The position numbers were made by a program, and so were the translations under genes. The notes under the pieces are model-generated. The model was not told the origin of the DNA. It worked only from the letters and a program-made list of their open reading frames with translations, and ran no database searches. From Cupriavidus sp. (GTDB taxonomy: Bacteria; Pseudomonadota; Gammaproteobacteria; Burkholderiales; Burkholderiaceae), in the NCBI GenBank assembly GCA_013362725.1, contig JABFVP010000149.1, positions 1-8,679 on the forward strand: a stretch of 8,679 bases of DNA, read 5' to 3'. Shown piece after piece: positions 6,463-8,679 of the stretch; positions within the stretch are counted from its first letter, which is position 1, and every line of letters starts with the position of its first letter.

Positions 6463-6482
6463 CGCGCCATGTTTTGGGCGCG
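6463..6482 (-). other. Leader hairpin upstream of yhhQ
   Basis: On the minus strand CGCGCC (6482-6477) pairs with GGCGCG (6468-6463) around the 8-nt loop CAAAACAT. It lies directly after the -10-like hexamer and 16 nt before the yhhQ Shine-Dalgarno, so it would form at or near the 5' end of the transcript. It does not match the preQ1 riboswitch consensus that I know. It may only be GC-rich background. Confidence 0.25.
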
Positions 6483-6488
6483 ATTATG
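6483..6488 (-). promoter_or_regulatory. -10-like element for yhhQ
   Basis: CATAAT on the minus strand (6488-6483) matches the -10 consensus at five of six positions in otherwise GC-rich DNA, about 47 nt before the yhhQ start. The region 17 bp upstream is GGC-rich with no recognisable -35; a TTGCGT lies only 10 bp upstream. An activator-dependent or weak promoter is possible. Confidence 0.35.
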
Positions 6489-6533
6489 CCAGCGGGCCAC
6501 GCAAGCCGCCGCGCCTGCTGTCCGTAAACGAGA

Positions 6534-6555
6534 ATTCCCGGCCGAAGCCGGGAAT
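6534..6555 (-). terminator. Intrinsic terminator of the SYLF lipoprotein gene
   Basis: On the minus strand ATTCCCGGC (6555-6547), a TTCG tetraloop (6546-6543) and GCCGGGAAT (6542-6534) form a perfect 9-bp stem, followed by TCTCGTTT. The extra-stable UUCG loop and the position 43 nt after the SYLF stop make it the clearest terminator in the window. The downstream T-tract is interrupted, so efficiency may be moderate. It separates the SYLF gene from yhhQ. Confidence 0.75.
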
Positions 6556-6597
6556 CGCAAGCATGGTGAGAGGCAGCGCGGCCGTGCCGCGGCGGCG

Positions 6598-7182
6598 TCA
6601 GATATTCAGCTTGGTGATCTTGGAGCCGTTCACCGAGACGTCGAACATCAGCCCGGCGTTGGTCTGTACGAAGCCCACCACCGGCTGCTGCGTGGTCAGC
6701 GTATCGAGCTGGCCATTGGCGCCGACCTTGGCCACTGCCACGTTGGCGTCGACGCCGGCGGTCCAGCCGCTGCTGCTGACGAACTTGTTGTACGCCTCGG
6801 GCGTCATGAACATGATCACCATCGACTTCGACTGGCCGCCGGCGGTCAGGCCGACCGACGCCTGCGCGGTGCTGTAGTAACCCACCGTCGAACCCCGCGA
6901 GCGCAACGCGCCTTCGCCATACTCGCCGCCGACCACCAGGCCGGCCGCGATCACGCGCGGGAACACCAGGATGCCCTGCGCGCGCTGGGCCAGATCGCGC
7001 GAGCCGTTGACCGACGAATACAGCCGGTTCAGCGCGCCATCGACGCCGGCATCGATTTCCTTGCGCTTGGCGGCCGGATCGTTCGAGGCGCTGGTGCCGG
7101 TGGTGGTGCAGCCCGCGGCCATCACGGTGGCGACGAGCAGGCCCGACCCGGCAACGCGGGTGACAAAGTGGCGACGATTCAT
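6598..7182 (-). CDS. SYLF-domain (Ysc84/DUF500) lipoprotein
   Basis: Probable cell-envelope lipoprotein of 194 residues. In eukaryotes the SYLF domain binds phosphoinositides and actin; the bacterial role is not established. The N-terminus MNRRHFVTR has a Tat-like RRxF motif (3-6), then a hydrophobic core at 11-23 and a lipobox-like AAGC with Cys25. The expected product is a lipid-anchored protein exported by Tat, or by Sec if the motif is fortuitous. The domain spans about 38-194: LNRLYSSVNGSRDLAQRA (51-68), GILVFPRVIAAGLVVGGEYG (70-89), GYYSTAQASVGLTAGGQSKS (101-120) and the end DVSVNGSKITKLNI. Start ATG 7182 has a perfect AGGAGG (7194-7189), 6 nt upstream. The exported protein gene behind it ends 45 bp upstream in the same direction, so the two may be co-transcribed. 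A terminator follows. Confidence 0.88.
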   Translation of the reverse strand: MNRRHFVTRVAGSGLLVATVMAAGCTTTGTSASNDPAAKRKEIDAGVDGALNRLYSSVNGSRDLAQRAQGILVFPRVIAAGLVVGGEYGEGALRSRGSTVGYYSTAQASVGLTAGGQSKSMVIMFMTPEAYNKFVSSSGWTAGVDANVAVAKVGANGQLDTLTTQQPVVGFVQTNAGLMFDVSVNGSKITKLNI

Positions 7183-7227
7183 AGGTAACCTCCTGATGGG
7201 AAAAGTACCGCGCCCTGATTCATTGGC

Positions 7228-7821
7228 TCAGTTTGCTGCGGCCGCCGCTGGCGCCCTGACCGTAATGGCCACGACTTCGCGGTAGACGATCTTGGCCATC
7301 TGGCCTTGCTTGATGCCCTTCAGGTCGATGGCGGGATCCTCGACCTTGACCGTGCGCAGTGTCTCGCGCGGGCCGCGGAAGGTGAGCAGGCGTTTGGCCG
7401 GGTCGACCTTGGTGATCTGGGCGGTCACCGTGGTGGTGATCTCGCGCATGATGCCGGGCTTGCCGCCCTCGGCCGCGCGCGTGGTGCGGTCGACCGATTC
7501 GGCCAGGGCCGTCGCCTTGCTGTCGACCGGCTCGAGCGCCGCGACCACGGCGGCGCCCCGCGCCACGGTCAGGATGTCGCCCTTGCTGATCTGGCCGAAA
7601 TTGCGGACCTCGTCGCCGCCCACCAGCTCGACCACATTGCCGCGCGGGCCCTGCACCAGCACCGCCTTGGTGTCGGGATCGATATCGACGACCTTGCCGC
7701 TGATGACCGCTTCTTCGGCCACGCCCACCGGCGCCGGCGGGCGCTGGGCGTTGGCATTGCCGGCGCTGAACGCGGCCAGGGCGAGAAGTGCGGCGAGCAG
7801 GCTGGAACACTGGCGGATCAT
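7228..7821 (-). CDS. Secreted protein of unknown function with two diverged repeat modules
   Basis: I do not recognise this 197-residue protein. MIRQCSSLLAALLALAAFSA and the following residues form a Sec signal peptide with likely cleavage after ANA (23-25), so the mature form is periplasmic or outside. Two stretches look homologous: 40-86 (VVDIDPDTKAVLVQGPRGN then ISKGDILTV) and 133-181 (ITKVDPAKRLLTFRGPRET then IKQGQMAKIV). Each has strand-DP-K-strand-GPR-strand and then a xGxxxxV turn, as in small beta-barrel or OB-like folds. A link (90-130) of mixed charge joins them and the end is a poly-Ala tail. The start is ATG 7821 with AAGGA at 7831-7827, spacing 5. The frame stays open to 7935, but those 38 codons would bury the signal peptide. 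It lies 45 bp before the SYLF gene and may act with it; this is inference from position only. Confidence 0.75.
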   Translation of the reverse strand: MIRQCSSLLAALLALAAFSAGNANAQRPPAPVGVAEEAVISGKVVDIDPDTKAVLVQGPRGNVVELVGGDEVRNFGQISKGDILTVARGAAVVAALEPVDSKATALAESVDRTTRAAEGGKPGIMREITTTVTAQITKVDPAKRLLTFRGPRETLRTVKVEDPAIDLKGIKQGQMAKIVYREVVAITVRAPAAAAAN

Positions 7822-7875
7822 GGCTTTCCTTGACAGGTTTGCAAAGGAGCCGTGCCCGGCGGACACAGCCGTCAT

Positions 7876-7892
7876 GGCACCGGGCAGGTGCC
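7876..7892 (-). other. Leader hairpin of the exported-protein gene
   Basis: GGCACC and GGTGCC (7892-7887 and 7881-7876 on the minus strand) form a perfect 6-bp stem with a 5-nt loop TGCCC, about 55 nt before the start codon at 7821. It would sit near the 5' end of the transcript if the promoter proposed at 7902-7930 is right. No switch partner was found. Confidence 0.25.
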
Positions 7893-7901
7893 GATGAAGC
7901 C

Positions 7902-7930
7902 ATTGTGGACAATCGGCCACCGGGCAGCAA
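7902..7930 (-). promoter_or_regulatory. Candidate promoter for the exported protein and SYLF genes
   Basis: On the minus strand TTGCTG (7930-7925) and CACAAT (7907-7902) are 17 bp apart and match consensus at three and four of six positions. The predicted start near 7895 gives a leader of about 74 nt. The AT-rich block just upstream (7940-7975) could serve as an UP-like element. Weak evidence, by eye. Confidence 0.25.
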
Positions 7931-7939
7931 TCCACTTCG

Positions 7940-7981
7940 AAAAAATTTGGGGCGCGAATTTAAAACGTTTAATTGATCGCG
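7940..7981 (-). terminator. AT-rich palindromic block with A/T run; possible ruvB terminator or operator
   Basis: CGCGA (7953-7957) and TCGCG (7977-7981) flank an AT-rich core with AAACGTTT in the middle. Read on the minus strand, CGCG and AATT pair with AATT and CGCG across a bulge and one A-A mismatch. After CCCCAAA there are six T (7945-7940). That arrangement could stop transcription from ruvB, 36 nt upstream, but the 7-nt gap before the T-run weakens it. The block is sharply more AT-rich than its surroundings, so an operator or UP element for the next gene is an equal alternative. Confidence 0.35.
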
Positions 7982-7984
7982 ATA

Positions 7985-8000
7985 TGTGCCTCATGGCACA
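7985..8000 (-). other. Small perfect hairpin after ruvB
   Basis: TGTGCC (7985-7990) and GGCACA (7995-8000) pair completely around a 4-nt loop. It starts 16 nt after the ruvB stop on the minus strand and is followed by TATCGCG, not by T's. It probably forms part of the 3' end of the ruvB transcript together with the AT-rich palindrome just downstream. Confidence 0.35.
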
Positions 8001-8016
8001 CCGCGCCGGCACAGGT

Positions 8017-8679
8017 TCAGGCGTCGCCGAACAGTTCGCCGCCGTCGCCTGCCATGCCTTGAGGGCTGGCCAGGCCGAAATGCCGGTAGGCCGCCGCGGT
8101 GGCGACGCGCCCGCGCGGAGTGCGCTGCAGGTAGCCTTGCTGGATCAGGTAGGGCTCGAGCACGTCCTCGATGGTGTCGCGCTCTTCGCCGATCGCTGCG
8201 GCGAGGTTGTCCACGCCGACCGGGCCGCCGCCGAACTTGTGCAGCACCGCCTCGAGCAGCTTGCGGTCCATCAGGTCGAAGCCGACGCGGTCGACGTCGA
8301 GCATGGCCAGAGCGGCATCGGCCATCTCGCGCGTGATGGTGCCGTCGCCCTTGACCTCGGCATAGTCGCGCACGCGGCGCAGCAGCCGGTTGGCGATGCG
8401 GGGCGTGCCGCGCGCGCGCCGGGCGATTTCCAGCGCGCCTTGCGGATCGATGCGGGCCTGCAGCAGCTGGGCCGAGCGGCTGACGATGCGAGCGAGTTCC
8501 TCGGCGGTGTAGAACTCCAGCCGCGCAACAATGCCGAAGCGGTCGCGCAGCGGGTTGGTCAGCATGCCGGCGCGCGTGGTCGCGCCCACCAAGGTGAAGG
8601 GCTGAAGGTCGAGCTTGATGCTGCGCGCGGCCGGGCCCTCGCCGATCATGATGTCGATCTGGTAGTCCTCCAGCGCGGG
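8017..8679 (-). CDS. ruvB: Holliday junction branch-migration helicase RuvB, N-terminal part beyond the window
   Basis: ATP-driven hexameric motor of the RuvAB complex, which moves Holliday junctions in recombinational repair; RuvC then cuts them. The window holds the last 220 residues of a protein usually near 350; the frame enters from the right edge, so the Walker A and B motifs are not visible. Visible parts are MIGEGPAARSI (11-21), sensor 1 in GATTRAG (32-38), the arginine finger in RDRFG (45-49), sensor 2 in RGTPRIANRLLRRVRD (90-105), and the C-terminal winged helix with GGGPVGVDNLAAAIGEE (150-166) and LEPYLIQQGYLQRTPRGR (174-191). It ends in a short Gly-rich tail, ELFGDA. The ATG at 8649 is internal to the domain and not the start. 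ruvA and ruvC would be expected further upstream, outside this window. Confidence 0.97.
   Translation of the reverse strand, partial: PALEDYQIDIMIGEGPAARSIKLDLQPFTLVGATTRAGMLTNPLRDRFGIVARLEFYTAEELARIVSRSAQLLQARIDPQGALEIARRARGTPRIANRLLRRVRDYAEVKGDGTITREMADAALAMLDVDRVGFDLMDRKLLEAVLHKFGGGPVGVDNLAAAIGEERDTIEDVLEPYLIQQGYLQRTPRGRVATAAAYRHFGLASPQGMAGDGGELFGDA

Noticed and set aside
6437..6533. preQ1 riboswitch before yhhQ
   Set aside because: The leader has one GC hairpin but not the C-rich loop plus A-rich tail of preQ1-I that I would expect. A covariance-model search would settle it.
4836..6560. 574-codon minus-strand open frame across the phosphatase and yhhQ region
   Set aside because: It is in the wrong frame relative to yhhQ on the same strand and opposite the phosphatase gene; the product is Arg/Ala-rich noise.
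7822..7935. Upstream extension of the exported-protein gene to 7935
   Set aside because: It would add 38 residues before a clear signal peptide, while ATG 7821 has a well-placed AAGGA.
8017..8649. ATG at 8649 as the ruvB start
   Set aside because: The codons upstream to the window edge read as conserved RuvB sequence (EDYQIDIMIGEGP), so this Met is internal.
1..8679. Defence system, mobile element, CRISPR array or secondary-metabolite genes
   Set aside because: Every sizeable stretch is accounted for by core genes or short gaps. I saw no transposase or integrase, regular spaced repeats, tRNA-flanked insertion or composition break larger than the short AT-rich patches described.

Overview
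The window reads as an ordinary stretch of chromosome from a high-GC betaproteobacterium, most likely the Burkholderiaceae (Cupriavidus/Ralstonia type). I base this on strong G/C bias at third codon positions, the character of the TyrRS, RuvB and AnmK proteins, and the gene order anmK, M23 peptidase | tyrS, dtd, PEBP, histidine phosphatase | yhhQ, SYLF lipoprotein, exported protein, ruvB. That placement comes from memory of these families, not from a search. I see no tRNA, rRNA, CRISPR array, transposase, integrase, attachment site or prophage gene.

Left arm (1-2265, minus strand): a LytM/M23 murein endopeptidase is followed after 11 bp by anmK (anhydro-N-acetylmuramate kinase), which runs off the left edge. 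The pair links opening of the cell wall with recycling of its sugar.

Centre (2266-5702, plus strand): a 257-bp divergent promoter region precedes four co-directional genes. These are tyrS, dtd only 7 bp later, a YbhB/YbcL-type PEBP-family protein and a histidine-phosphatase-family enzyme. tyrS and dtd form a translation quality-control pair: TyrRS can charge D-Tyr, and DTD removes it. Two stable hairpins without T-tracts lie in the two larger gaps of this group.

Right arm (5700-8679, minus strand): a YhhQ-family queuosine-precursor transporter converges on the phosphatase gene, and a 14-bp palindrome contains both TAG stop codons. Upstream of it are a clear intrinsic terminator, then a SYLF-domain lipoprotein with a Tat-like signal. 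Next comes a secreted protein of unknown function that seems to consist of two diverged copies of one module. Last is ruvB, which lacks its N-terminal part because it crosses the right edge.

I do not find a previously undescribed system here. The most useful leads are the duplicated exported protein beside the SYLF lipoprotein, the palindrome shared by the convergent stops, the paired repeats in the tyrS/M23 divergent region, and the AT-rich palindromic block behind ruvB. Several very long antisense frames are by-products of GC-rich codon use.
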